Origin: DUPU01 sp050952465
GTDB lineage: Bacteria > Bacillota > Dehalobacteriia > Dehalobacteriales > Dehalobacteriaceae
NCBI GenBank assembly: GCA_050952465.1
Contig: JBMNKZ010000006.1
Coordinates: forward strand, 168,958-232,957
DNA: 64,000 bases
Reading direction: 5' to 3'
Below, piece by piece: positions 36,362-44,746 of this stretch; position 1 is the first letter of the stretch, and every line of letters begins with the position of its first letter. The notes under the pieces are model-generated. The model did not search any database and was not told where the DNA came from. It was given only the letters and a program-made list of their open reading frames with translations. The translations under genes were made by a program, and so were the position numbers.

Positions 36362-37528
36362 ATGAAAAGGTTTATTTTCTGGTTTACGATACTCTTAATT
36401 TTATTTGGCATCACCTCTTCTTGTGCCTGGGCAGATGAGGAGAGCAATGCTGCTTCAATTCAGGACAAACTTGATTTTTCGGAAATTGAGGAATACGTGA
36501 ATAAGGTAGATGAAGAAATTCAGGAACACTTGCCGGAATTAAGCATCAGTAAGTTTTATGAGAAAATTAAAAAAGGGAATTATAGTTGGAATATTAAGGA
36601 TATCTTTAAAGGACTCATAGGTTATCTTTTTAAAGAAGTATTAGCGAACAGCGGTCTTCTAGCTAAACTATTGATCTTGGCCGTGGCCAGTGCCGTATTA
36701 TCTAACCTGCAAAGTGCTTTTGATAAAGGAAATATTGCCATCTTAGGACACGGAGTAATTTATTTAGTCTTAATATCTATTGCTTTAAGTTCTTTTTCCA
36801 TTACTATAAATACCGCCAAAGAAGCCATTGATATCATGACCGGTTTTTTATACGCTTTAATGCCTCTTTTATTATCTCTCTTGGCAGCCATGGGAGGAGT
36901 TACCTCGGCAGCATTAATTCATCCGGCCATGATTGTGATGCTGGGTTTTGCCACAACCATGATTAAGACGATAGTCTTTCCTTTGATCTACTTCATGGCC
37001 GTGTTAAATATGGTTAGTCATATTGCACCTAATTTTAAAGTAGGCCGCCTGGCAGGGTTTTTTAAAGATTTGTCCATAGGATTTCTCGGAATTGTGATGA
37101 CAATTTTCGTAGGATTTCTTGGGATGCAGGGCCTAGCCGGATCTGTCGCTGACGGTTTGACCATTAAAGCAGCTAAGTTTGCTACAGGAGCCTTTATTCC
37201 TGTAGTAGGAAAACCATTAGCGGATGCCTTAGATACAGTAATTGGTACATCATTAATCCTAAAAAACGGTATTGGTATCCTGGGTGTCATCGTAATTTTC
37301 CTGTTATGTGCCATTCCGGCTCTTAAAATCATTGCGATTACCTTAATTTATCGTATAGTGGCGGCACTGATACAGCCTTTTGGCGACAATCAATTATCTG
37401 AGGCACTACACTCTTTGGCAAATTCTTTTTTACTGGTTTTTGCTGCTGTTGCTGCCGTTGGTTTAATGTTCTTTTTTATTATTACTGTAACCATAGGTAC
37501 CGGCAACATAAGCATGATGTTTAGGTAG
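36362..37528 (+). CDS. spoIIIAE: Stage III sporulation protein AE
   Basis: 388 residues. Signal peptide (about 1-25, cleavage near CAWADEE), a short extracytoplasmic stretch, then a polytopic domain with about seven or eight membrane segments. Conserved motifs include GYLFKEVLANSGLLAKLL, PLLLSLLAAMGGVTSAALIHPA and LADALDTVIGTSLILKNGIG. Likely central membrane part of the feeding channel. Confidence 0.95.
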   Translation: MKRFIFWFTILLILFGITSSCAWADEESNAASIQDKLDFSEIEEYVNKVDEEIQEHLPELSISKFYEKIKKGNYSWNIKDIFKGLIGYLFKEVLANSGLLAKLLILAVASAVLSNLQSAFDKGNIAILGHGVIYLVLISIALSSFSITINTAKEAIDIMTGFLYALMPLLLSLLAAMGGVTSAALIHPAMIVMLGFATTMIKTIVFPLIYFMAVLNMVSHIAPNFKVGRLAGFFKDLSIGFLGIVMTIFVGFLGMQGLAGSVADGLTIKAAKFATGAFIPVVGKPLADALDTVIGTSLILKNGIGILGVIVIFLLCAIPALKIIAITLIYRIVAALIQPFGDNQLSEALHSLANSFLLVFAAVAAVGLMFFFIITVTIGTGNISMMFR

Positions 37529-37537
37529 GTGAAAGAA

Positions 37538-38197
37538 ATGATAGATACCATTAGTAATTTAGTGCGTAACGTTACAATTATTATCCTGATTGCCTGCTTT
37601 TTGGAAATGCTTCTACCCCAAGGTGAGATAAAAAAATTTGTTAAAACCGTATTAGGTTTATTTATTCTTATATCCATCTTAAATCCAATATTAGGATTGT
37701 TTGATAAAAATGTGGTCAGTGAAGTTTTAGCGTGGCAGGATCCTATTCAAGAAGATATTGAGCTAAATACCATTCTTAATCAAGGTGAGAGCATTTCTAA
37801 AGAGATGAACGAAAAAGCCATAGAAATGTACCGTAATAACTTAGCAAAACAAATTGAAACCGTGGTTAAGCTAGTTAAGGGAGTGACTTGGGCGGAAGCT
37901 GAAGTAGAGATGGAGATAAATAATACTAATCTGAATCATGAAGCGATAAAAAAAGTTCAGCTCCACGTGGGAACAGGGGAAAATGAAAAGGTAAAGGAGG
38001 GAGTGAAAGAGATTAAACCCATAGAAATCGATATAAACGGTCCCCAGGAAAAGCCGAAAAAAAATATCTTTAAACTGGGTGATGAGGAGATTAAGGAACA
38101 AATTATCGAAACCTTAAAAAACTTTTATAGCTTCCGGGAAGAACAATTAGAAGTGATCATGATAGAAGAGCACGAGGAGGGGAAAAAGAATGAGTAA
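37538..38197 (+). CDS. spoIIIAF: Stage III sporulation protein AF
   Basis: 219 residues. Start at the ATG behind AGGTAGGTGA; a GTG at 37529 lies within that site. Two N-terminal membrane segments (about 7-25 and 33-52, with LLPQGEIKKFVKTVLGLFI between them, a family signature), then a soluble ring-building-like domain. Overlaps spoIIIAG by eight bases. Confidence 0.92.
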   Translation: MIDTISNLVRNVTIIILIACFLEMLLPQGEIKKFVKTVLGLFILISILNPILGLFDKNVVSEVLAWQDPIQEDIELNTILNQGESISKEMNEKAIEMYRNNLAKQIETVVKLVKGVTWAEAEVEMEINNTNLNHEAIKKVQLHVGTGENEKVKEGVKEIKPIEIDINGPQEKPKKNIFKLGDEEIKEQIIETLKNFYSFREEQLEVIMIEEHEEGKKNE

Positions 38198-38789
38198 CAA
38201 GGAGAAAAGACCGGGTACAAATATCATAAAAATTACCAAAGATCAATGGCCGTTTATTATTAAACTATTGGCGGTTGCCTTTTTAGGAATAGTTATTTTG
38301 AACTTTGCAAATATTTTTAACACACCTAAACAGACTGCGACAGATCTACTTCCGGTGGAAAAAAACAATGAAGGGGAAGAAGAAACGGGACAACTTCCTG
38401 ATGATCTCGCCTTAGAAAAAAGGTTGGAAAATATCTTATCAAAAATGGACGGGGTGGGCAGTGCATCTGTATCTATTGTCTTTTCTGAAGGACCGACTAA
38501 GGAATATGCCGTAAATGTCAGTACTACGAATAAAGAAATTCAGGAAAAAGACCAGTCCGGTGGCACCCGCACGACAAACGAAAAGACGGAAACGGGACAG
38601 ATGGTGATGATTAACGGTAATGCCCAGCCGGTACTGGTGAAAGAAAGTATGCCAAAAATCCAAGGTGTATTAATTGTAGCAGAAGGTGTGGAAGATCCCG
38701 CTGTAAAAGAAAGGCTTTTTAAGGCGGTGCAAACCTTGTTGCAGGTTCCTGCCCACCGTATTACCATAAGTTCAAGAAATGGAGGATGA
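38190..38789 (+). CDS. spoIIIAG: Stage III sporulation protein AG
   Basis: 199 residues. One membrane segment (about 23-42), an acidic linker and a ring-building motif domain (LEKRLENILSKMDGVGSASVSIVF ... IQGVLIVAEGVEDPAVKERLFKAVQTLLQVPAHRI). It forms the large ring in the intermembrane space. GVEDPAVK and PAHRI are family hallmarks. Confidence 0.95.
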   Translation: MSNKEKRPGTNIIKITKDQWPFIIKLLAVAFLGIVILNFANIFNTPKQTATDLLPVEKNNEGEEETGQLPDDLALEKRLENILSKMDGVGSASVSIVFSEGPTKEYAVNVSTTNKEIQEKDQSGGTRTTNEKTETGQMVMINGNAQPVLVKESMPKIQGVLIVAEGVEDPAVKERLFKAVQTLLQVPAHRITISSRNGG

Positions 38790-38793
38790 TGAA

Positions 38794-39408
38794 ATGAAAT
38801 TGGTCACCCTTAGCCGCAAGAAAGTGCTTCTTGGTATCTTATTTATCTGTTTTGTTTGGTTTGGTTATCTGACCTTAGGATTGGGTACGATATTACCTTT
38901 TGGTGATGAAATCCCGGATCAAATTGATCCCAAAGGAGATGGGATCAATGAGCTAGATGTTTTAGAACCTGATAAAATCAGTGAAGCAGGTGCCTTGCCG
39001 GAAATACTCGTAGATAACCCAAAAGATATCACCTTTGGGGGGAATCAATCTGGGGTACAGGATGACTATTTTGTTAACTACCGAATTGAAAGAGAAAAGA
39101 TGAGAAGCCAACAGGTGGAGATTCTCAGGGAAATTGTAGATAACCCCAATTCGGCAAGTGAAGTGCGCAAAAATGCTCAGGAAAAGATGCTTAAGCTAAC
39201 TGAAAACATAGAGAATGAGTTAAAATTGGAAAACTTAATTAAAGCTAAGAATTATGAAGATGCGGTGGTATTAATTCAACCGGAATCGGTTATGGTAGTA
39301 GTTAAGGTTATGGCATTAACAGATGGTGATGGCACCAAGATTGCCGATTTGGTGGCAAACACTACTGGATATAATTATGAAAATATTATTATAACCACCA
39401 AAGAGTAG
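38794..39408 (+). CDS. spoIIIAH: Stage III sporulation protein AH
   Basis: 204 residues. I choose ATG 38794, five bases after GGAGGATG; the ATG at 38779 lies upstream of that site. One membrane segment (about 8-28), an acidic linker and the ring-building domain (YFVNYRIEREKMRSQQVEIL ... AKNYEDAVVLIQPESVMVVV). SpoIIIAH meets forespore SpoIIQ across the septum. Last gene of the operon. Confidence 0.95.
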   Translation: MKLVTLSRKKVLLGILFICFVWFGYLTLGLGTILPFGDEIPDQIDPKGDGINELDVLEPDKISEAGALPEILVDNPKDITFGGNQSGVQDDYFVNYRIEREKMRSQQVEILREIVDNPNSASEVRKNAQEKMLKLTENIENELKLENLIKAKNYEDAVVLIQPESVMVVVKVMALTDGDGTKIADLVANTTGYNYENIIITTKE

Positions 39409-39419
39409 AGAGGAATAGT

Positions 39420-39448
39420 TTGTTATTTTTGGCCTCCTTTGGTATAAT
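39420..39448 (+). promoter_or_regulatory. Sigma-A promoter of the Asp23-AmaP-nusB group
   Basis: TTGTTA (39420-39425), 17 bases, TATAAT (39443-39448). It starts 12 bases after the spoIIIAH stop and gives the next genes vegetative expression apart from the sporulation operon. A GCATACAATG further downstream (about 39466) resembles a sigma-E -10 but lacks a suitable -35. Confidence 0.65.
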
Positions 39449-39501
39449 AAATATTATTAATTAATGCATACAATGAGTTTAGGTGGGGGGATTTTAAATT
39501 T

Positions 39502-39903
39502 ATGGACAAACCGATTTTGGATAATCAATCAATAGGAGAAGGCGGTTCCGTACGGATTGCAGACGATGTAGTAGCAATAATTGCCGGACTTGCTGCCACA
39601 GAAGTTCCCGGTGTGGCAGGTATGAGCGGAGGGATTGCCGGCGGAATTGCTGAAATGTTAGGCCGAAAGAATCTCTCCAAGGGTGTAAAGGTTGAGGTAG
39701 GCGAAACCGAAGCGGCGGTTGATATTCATGTTATTGTTACATATAATGTACGGATTCCCGATGTTGCGATAAAGATTCAGGAAAACGTAAAAAAAGCAAT
39801 TGAAACTATGACCGGTTTAAAAGTGGTGGAAGTAAATGTACATGTACAAGGTGTAGCTTTCCCTAATATGGAGGTTAAAGAAGAAGATACCAGAGTAAAG
39901 TAA
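39502..39903 (+). CDS. Asp23/Gls24 family envelope stress protein
   Basis: 133 residues. Asp23 proteins polymerise at the membrane, bound by AmaP. GGSVRIADDVVAIIAGLAATEVPGVAGMSGG is the family N-terminus, followed by KGVKVEVGETEAAVDIHVIV and VKKAIETMTGLKVVEVNVHVQGV. ATG behind AGGTGGGGGG. The AmaP gene follows. Confidence 0.93.
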   Translation: MDKPILDNQSIGEGGSVRIADDVVAIIAGLAATEVPGVAGMSGGIAGGIAEMLGRKNLSKGVKVEVGETEAAVDIHVIVTYNVRIPDVAIKIQENVKKAIETMTGLKVVEVNVHVQGVAFPNMEVKEEDTRVK

Positions 39904-39933
39904 AAGTTTATCTGGGATTTCGAGGTGATATCT

Positions 39934-40470
39934 GTGAAAATTTTTAACCGGTTGTTAGTAGTTATTTTTTCTTTATTAATTGGAACCATCAGTTTGGTGA
40001 CCCTTTTTATGGCCTTGGGTTGGACAATTCCCCTGGATTATCTGAACCAGGTTTTTTACTCGATAAATAATCGGTGGATCATCGGTATCACTTCAGGTTT
40101 GATACTGCTTGGGGCTGCCAATTTAATCTTTTCCAGCCTGATGAAAAATCCGACTACATACACCAACATTGCCAACAGTGACCACGGGGATATCAGTATT
40201 ACGATACCTGCCGTAGAGGCCTTGGTAAAAAAGGCTGCATTTCAAATTAGAGGAGTTAAAGAAGTTAAGCCGGTTATTAAATGTACTCCTCAAGGCATTG
40301 CAGTATTTATCAAAACCAGCATGCAGCCGGGAACAGTGATTCCGGAAGCGGCTCAAGAACTGCAGACCGTGGTCAAAGGATATCTGGAGGAGACGGCAGG
40401 AATTCAGGTGGTAGAGGTCAGAGTTTTAATTACCCACGTGTTTCAAGAGGCCAAAAGCAGAGTGGACTAA
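39934..40470 (+). CDS. amaP: Alkaline shock membrane anchor AmaP
   Basis: 178 residues, GTG start at 39934 behind GAGGTGAT. Two N-terminal membrane segments (about 5-27 and 47-68), then a soluble Asp23-like domain (ISITIPAVEALVKKAAFQIRGVKEVKPVIK). AmaP fixes Asp23 to the membrane. The C-terminus HVFQEAKSRVD is charged. Confidence 0.88.
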   Translation: MKIFNRLLVVIFSLLIGTISLVTLFMALGWTIPLDYLNQVFYSINNRWIIGITSGLILLGAANLIFSSLMKNPTTYTNIANSDHGDISITIPAVEALVKKAAFQIRGVKEVKPVIKCTPQGIAVFIKTSMQPGTVIPEAAQELQTVVKGYLEETAGIQVVEVRVLITHVFQEAKSRVD

Positions 40471-40482
40471 GGGGGTAGCCGA

Positions 40483-40704
40483 GTGGATTGGGGAAAATTT
40501 ATTTGGGAGTTATGGAATTATCATCGGGGAAAAACTATTGGTATCATCATCGGATTTCTTTTTGGCCTTATGGTAGCTGTTTTGGGCTTTTTTGAAGCTG
40601 TTTTTATTTCTCTTTGTATGATTATTGGGTTTTTTATTGGGAAAAGAATTGATGAAAACGTTGATTTTCGTGATTTAATGGATAGAATGTTTAGAGATCG
40701 TTAG
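40483..40704 (+). CDS. DUF2273 small membrane protein
   Basis: 73 residues, GTG start behind GGGGGT. Two membrane segments (about 15-36 and 39-56) with the conserved HRGKTIGIIIGFLFGLMVAVLGFFEA and GFFIGKRIDEN. This family regularly accompanies Asp23 and AmaP genes. Function unknown, presumably part of the same envelope assembly. Confidence 0.88.
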   Translation: MDWGKFIWELWNYHRGKTIGIIIGFLFGLMVAVLGFFEAVFISLCMIIGFFIGKRIDENVDFRDLMDRMFRDR

Positions 40705-40744
40705 TAGTTAAAAACTAAATGTATATGCTTAAGGAGGCACTTTT

Positions 40745-41164
40745 GTGAGCAGGCGGTTAGCAAGAGAAAAAGCTCTGCAGATGCTTTTTCAGATGGATGT
40801 GGGCCATAATTCATTAGAAATAGCCAAAAACACCTTAGAAGATGCAGAAATGTCCCCACAAGATAAAAAGTTCACTTTAAACTTAGTCGAAGGCACACGC
40901 AACTGCTTAGGAGAGTTGGATACCTATATTAAAAAATACGCATCTCAGTGGGATCTTGAGCGTCTGGCCAATGTAGATAAAAATATCATTCGCCTGGCCT
41001 TATATGAGATGAAATATTTAGAGGATATTCCCTCCAGTGTCTCCATTAATGAAGCAATAGAACTGGCAAAAACCTTTGGCAGTGAAGATTCGGGCAAATT
41101 TGTCAATGGTGTTTTGGATAGTATCAAAAAAGAACCCGGTTTTTTGAGCAGTCAAGAATTATGA
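40745..41164 (+). CDS. nusB: Transcription antitermination factor NusB
   Basis: 139 residues, GTG start behind AAGGAGG. All-helical factor that binds boxA of rRNA leaders with NusE. REKALQMLFQMDVG, NLVEGT, YASQWDLERLANVDKNIIRLALYEM, IPSSVSINEAIELAKTFGSEDSGKFVNGVLDSI are the family motifs. Overlaps the next gene by four bases. Confidence 0.96.
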   Translation: MSRRLAREKALQMLFQMDVGHNSLEIAKNTLEDAEMSPQDKKFTLNLVEGTRNCLGELDTYIKKYASQWDLERLANVDKNIIRLALYEMKYLEDIPSSVSINEAIELAKTFGSEDSGKFVNGVLDSIKKEPGFLSSQEL

Positions 41165-42120
41165 TTATCGGCATAGATACCAGCTGTTATACCACCTCCC
41201 TAGCATTAGTTGATGCGGGAGGTAATTTAATTGAAGATGCCCGAAAAGTTTTAGCTGTGAAACTAGGAAAAAGAGGTTTACAGCAGTCTGAGGCAGTGTT
41301 TCAGCATGTACAGAACCTGCCCCTCTTATTTGAAGACTTAGGTCGTAAGGTTAACCTAGGTGGTATTAAGGCGGTGTGCGTCAGCACCAAACCCCGTCCG
41401 GTGGAAAAATCATATATGCCTGTTTTTACTGTTTCCCAAGGATTTGGGCAAGTTTTAGCCCTGGGTAAACAAATTCCTTTTTTTATGACCAGTCATCAGG
41501 AAGGACATTTGATGGCCGGGATTTGGTCGGCAGGGGGGCCAAAAGGAGAAGAATTTCTTGCGGTGCACCTATCCGGCGGTACCTCAGAAGTTCTAAAGGT
41601 CTTAAGGCATAAAACCGGATTCTTTATAGAAATTCTTGGTGCAACTGGGGATTTACATGCCGGCCAATTTGTGGATCGGATTGGTGTGGAATTAGGGATG
41701 CCTTTTCCGGCAGGTGCTCATTTGGAAAAGTTGGCGGCGACTCACCAGGGGGAAATTCCCTATTTACGAAATGGAGTGAACGGGTATAATTTTTCTTTCT
41801 CTGGTCCGGAGACAGGAGCAAGAAAACTATTGGCCGATGGGCTCTCCCCGGCCGCAGTGGCGAGAGCAGTGGAGCATTGTGTGGCTACGACACTGGAAAA
41901 GGTTCTAAGAAGAGCCGTAGGGGACACTGGGTTAAAGGAAATATTGATTGTAGGTGGGGTAGCTGCTAATTCTTATCTTCGGAAAAGGCTTATTTACCGT
42001 TTAGAACACCCGGCGGTAGGGGCAAGATTGTATTTTGCAGATCCGGCTTATTCCACCGATAATGCCGTCGGGATTGCACAAATTGGATTATTAATGACCA
42101 AAGAAAAATTTAGATACTAG
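41161..42120 (+). CDS. Kae1/TsaD-like paralogue (peptidase M22 family)
   Basis: 319 residues with the ASKHA fold. GIDTSCYTTSLAL is the first phosphate loop, SHQEGHLMAG gives the metal-binding HxxxH, VHLSGGTSEVLKV the second loop, ATGDLHAGQFVDRIGVELGMPFPAGAHLEKLA and ILIVGGVAANSYLRKRL the ATP site. It differs from true TsaD, which is longer and essential for tRNA t6A; clostridia often carry both. Its specific substrate is unknown. Translationally coupled to nusB. Confidence 0.82.
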   Translation: MIIGIDTSCYTTSLALVDAGGNLIEDARKVLAVKLGKRGLQQSEAVFQHVQNLPLLFEDLGRKVNLGGIKAVCVSTKPRPVEKSYMPVFTVSQGFGQVLALGKQIPFFMTSHQEGHLMAGIWSAGGPKGEEFLAVHLSGGTSEVLKVLRHKTGFFIEILGATGDLHAGQFVDRIGVELGMPFPAGAHLEKLAATHQGEIPYLRNGVNGYNFSFSGPETGARKLLADGLSPAAVARAVEHCVATTLEKVLRRAVGDTGLKEILIVGGVAANSYLRKRLIYRLEHPAVGARLYFADPAYSTDNAVGIAQIGLLMTKEKFRY

Positions 42121-42208
42121 AGTCCTTTCCTCCTATAGGATGACACACTTACATAAAATAATAACTGTAACAATTTAAAGGATCGGTTCCAAACCGTTCC
42201 GTTAAAAT

Positions 42209-42247
42209 AACTGCAACCAAACTTTAGGGATGGGGCAGTTTTTTTTA
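42209..42247 (+). terminator. Terminator in the gap before the oxidoreductase genes
   Basis: AACTGC (42209-42214) and GCAGTT (42235-42240) with a T run of eight. The gap 42121-42425 also holds an AT-rich stretch with a possible weak promoter (TTAACA near 42250, GATAAAAT near 42272). I saw no other feature in it. Confidence 0.7.
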
Positions 42248-42425
42248 TTTAACACAGAATAGCATAAACTATGATAAAATAGTATAAAAAGCAAATATTT
42301 AAACTATTTTAACAAATCTAATCAAGAAGATAGTATGTCTAAGGTTGATTTTAATTAGACTAGTGTAGTAATATTATTCTATCTGAGTTAAATGAGACAG
42401 ACAAGGAAAAGAAGGGGAGTGAAAA

Positions 42426-42959
42426 ATGATGCAGTGTTGTTGCAACGGGGAAGGAAAAAAGTTGGAGAGTAGGTTTTCCGATATGGATGTTGATCTTCAA
42501 CCATTAAAAGCAGTATTAGACAAATATAAAAATATTCCGGGAAGCATGATTACTATTCTTCAACAAACTCAAGAAATTTATGGTTTTTTGCCTAGAAAAG
42601 CATTGGAGCATATAGCCGAAGAAACAGGAGTTAAACCTGCAAAGGTATTAGGAGCAGCTACCTTTTACACTCAATTCAGATTTAAACCCATCGGAAAGTA
42701 TTTGGTAATGCTATGTCAGGGTACTGCCTGTCACGTAAATGGTTCGGAAAAGATAGAAGAAGCCCTAAGTGATGAGTTGAAAATAAAAGATGGTGAAACT
42801 ACCCCGGATAACTTGTTTACTCTGGAAAATGTGGCATGCCTGGGCTGCTGTAGTTTAGCCCCGGTAATGATGATTAACGGTGAAGCATATGGAAAGCTGA
42901 CTCCTGAGTCCGCCAGAAAAGTGATTCGGGAGATTTATAAAAAGGAAACAAACAGTTAG
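42426..42959 (+). CDS. NuoE-like 2Fe-2S subunit
   Basis: 177 residues. Thioredoxin-like [2Fe-2S] subunit of the NuoE/HydC family that passes electrons to the flavin subunit. The four ligands are in CQGTAC (Cx4C) and CLGCC (Cx3C). The helical N-domain has GSMITILQQTQEIYGFLPRKALEHIAE. The extreme N-terminus carries an unusual CCC triplet (MMQCCCNGEG). GAAGGGGAGTG precedes the ATG. First gene of a three-gene operon. Confidence 0.92.
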   Translation: MMQCCCNGEGKKLESRFSDMDVDLQPLKAVLDKYKNIPGSMITILQQTQEIYGFLPRKALEHIAEETGVKPAKVLGAATFYTQFRFKPIGKYLVMLCQGTACHVNGSEKIEEALSDELKIKDGETTPDNLFTLENVACLGCCSLAPVMMINGEAYGKLTPESARKVIREIYKKETNS

Positions 42960-42971
42960 GAGGTGTGGCAG

Positions 42972-44723
42972 GTGAAAATTAGAATTGGTCTTGGCAGTTG
43001 TGGTATTGCCGCAGGTGCCCGAAAAGTACTAGCGGAATTGGAGAAGGAACTAAGCGAGCGAAGCCTTAGTATTCCCATTTTGAAGACAGGCTGTATCGGG
43101 ATGTGCTTTAATGAGCCCCTGATGGAAGTATTCGATCAGGATGGGAATGTGTTTATGTATGGGAAAGTAACTGTGGAAGCAGTTAAAAATATTGTCGAAG
43201 AACATGTAATTGGGGGTAAACCTGTCACAAAATACCTAGTCTCAGATGATGACATGGGTTTTATCAAGAAACAAACAAGAGTTGCTTTAAGAAATTGCGG
43301 AAATATTGATCCGGAATCCATTGATGATTATATGGCAAACGGTGGATATAAAGCATTTGAAAAATGCTTGACCACAATGACTCCGGAGCAAGTGATTGAA
43401 GAAATAAAAATTTCTGGTCTTAGGGGCCGGGGAGGAGCTGGATTTCCTACCTGGTTCAAATGGAATGCCACTCTCAAGGCTCAAGGTTCCCCGAAATACG
43501 TAATTTGTAATGCCGACGAAGGAGATCCTGGGGCTTTTATGGACAGAAGCCTTTTAGAAAGCGATCCCAACAGCGTGATGGAAGGGATGATGATTGCCGG
43601 ATACGCAGTGGGGGCTAATGAAGGTATTTTTTATGTCCGGGCAGAATATCCTTTAGCCATTAAACGTCTGGAAATGGCTATTAACCAAGCCCGGGAAAAG
43701 GGATTCTTGGGACAAAACATTCTGGGCACGGGTTTTAGTTTTGACTTAAGAATCAAGGCGGGAGCAGGAGCTTTTGTTTGCGGTGAGGAAACGGCCTTAA
43801 TAGCTTCCCTTGAAGGTGAAAGAGGCATGCCTCGATTGAAACCGCCTTTTCCAGCGGAAAAAGGTTATTGGCAGAAACCGACCAATATTAACAACGTAGA
43901 AACCTATGCTAATGTGGCGTGGATTTTGAGTAACGGCGGATCAGCTTTTGCCGCTATGGGTACCGCTACCAGCAAAGGAACCAAAGTATTTGCTTTAGCT
44001 GGTAAGATTAAACGAGGCGGATTGGTAGAGGTTCCCATGGGTTTGACCTTAAGAGAAGTAATCTATGATATCGGTGGCGGTATCGTTGATGATAAAGAAT
44101 TTAAAGGAGTTCAAATGGGTGGTCCTTCCGGAGGCTGTATTCCCAAGGATCAATTGGATACTCCTATTGACTATGAGTCCATTACGAAAACCGGAGCTAT
44201 TATGGGTTCCGGCGGTATGATTGTCATGGATGAAACCACCTGTATGGTAGATATGGCCCGTTTCTTTTTAGACTTTACTCAAAAAGAATCTTGTGGTAAA
44301 TGTTATCACTGCCGGCTGGGAACAAAAAGAATGCTGGAGATTTTGAACCGGATTACCAAGGGTGAAGGTAAAGACGGTGATATTGAACTATTGGAAGAAC
44401 TTTCTTTAAGGATAAAAGAAGGTTCCTTGTGCGGTTTAGGGCAGTCTGCTCCCAATCCGGCTCAGAGCACCATCAGATATTTCCGGGAAGAATACGAAAA
44501 GCATATATATGATAAAAAATGCGCCTCGAAAAAATGCAAACCATTACTAACCTATGATATTAACCAAGATGCTTGCACCGGCTGCACCGTATGTGCTAGA
44601 AAGTGCCCGGTGAAGGCTATCAGCGGGGAACGGAAGAAGCCTCATATCATTGATCAGGCTTTATGCACAAAGTGCGGAAATTGTTATGATGTGTGCAAAT
44701 TTGGGGCGGTACAAGTTGATTAG
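42972..44723 (+). CDS. NuoF/HydB-like FMN, NADH-binding iron-sulfur subunit
   Basis: 583 residues; GTG start at 42972 behind AGGAGGTG. Domains: N-terminal 2Fe-2S thioredoxin-like part (GLGSCGIAAGARKV, TGCIGMC), the Complex I 51-kDa FMN/NADH domain (GLRGRGGAGFPTWFKW, CNADEGDPGAFMDR, GAGAFVCGEETALIASLEG), SLBB, the SCGKCYHCRLGTKRML 4Fe-4S cluster with LCGLGQ, and a C-terminal 2x4Fe-4S ferredoxin (CTGCTVCARKCPVKAI and CTKCGNCYDVCKF). This is the layout of HydB-type subunits of bifurcating hydrogenases and related transhydrogenases. No hydrogenase H-cluster gene is adjacent. Confidence 0.92.
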   Translation: MKIRIGLGSCGIAAGARKVLAELEKELSERSLSIPILKTGCIGMCFNEPLMEVFDQDGNVFMYGKVTVEAVKNIVEEHVIGGKPVTKYLVSDDDMGFIKKQTRVALRNCGNIDPESIDDYMANGGYKAFEKCLTTMTPEQVIEEIKISGLRGRGGAGFPTWFKWNATLKAQGSPKYVICNADEGDPGAFMDRSLLESDPNSVMEGMMIAGYAVGANEGIFYVRAEYPLAIKRLEMAINQAREKGFLGQNILGTGFSFDLRIKAGAGAFVCGEETALIASLEGERGMPRLKPPFPAEKGYWQKPTNINNVETYANVAWILSNGGSAFAAMGTATSKGTKVFALAGKIKRGGLVEVPMGLTLREVIYDIGGGIVDDKEFKGVQMGGPSGGCIPKDQLDTPIDYESITKTGAIMGSGGMIVMDETTCMVDMARFFLDFTQKESCGKCYHCRLGTKRMLEILNRITKGEGKDGDIELLEELSLRIKEGSLCGLGQSAPNPAQSTIRYFREEYEKHIYDKKCASKKCKPLLTYDINQDACTGCTVCARKCPVKAISGERKKPHIIDQALCTKCGNCYDVCKFGAVQVD

Positions 44724-44746
44724 AGAGATGGGAGGGAAGAAAGAAA

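Noticed and set aside
39466..39475. Sigma-E promoter before the Asp23 gene
   Set aside because: The GCATACAATG fits a sigma-E -10, but no -35 at 14-15 bases was found, and a full sigma-A promoter lies just upstream.
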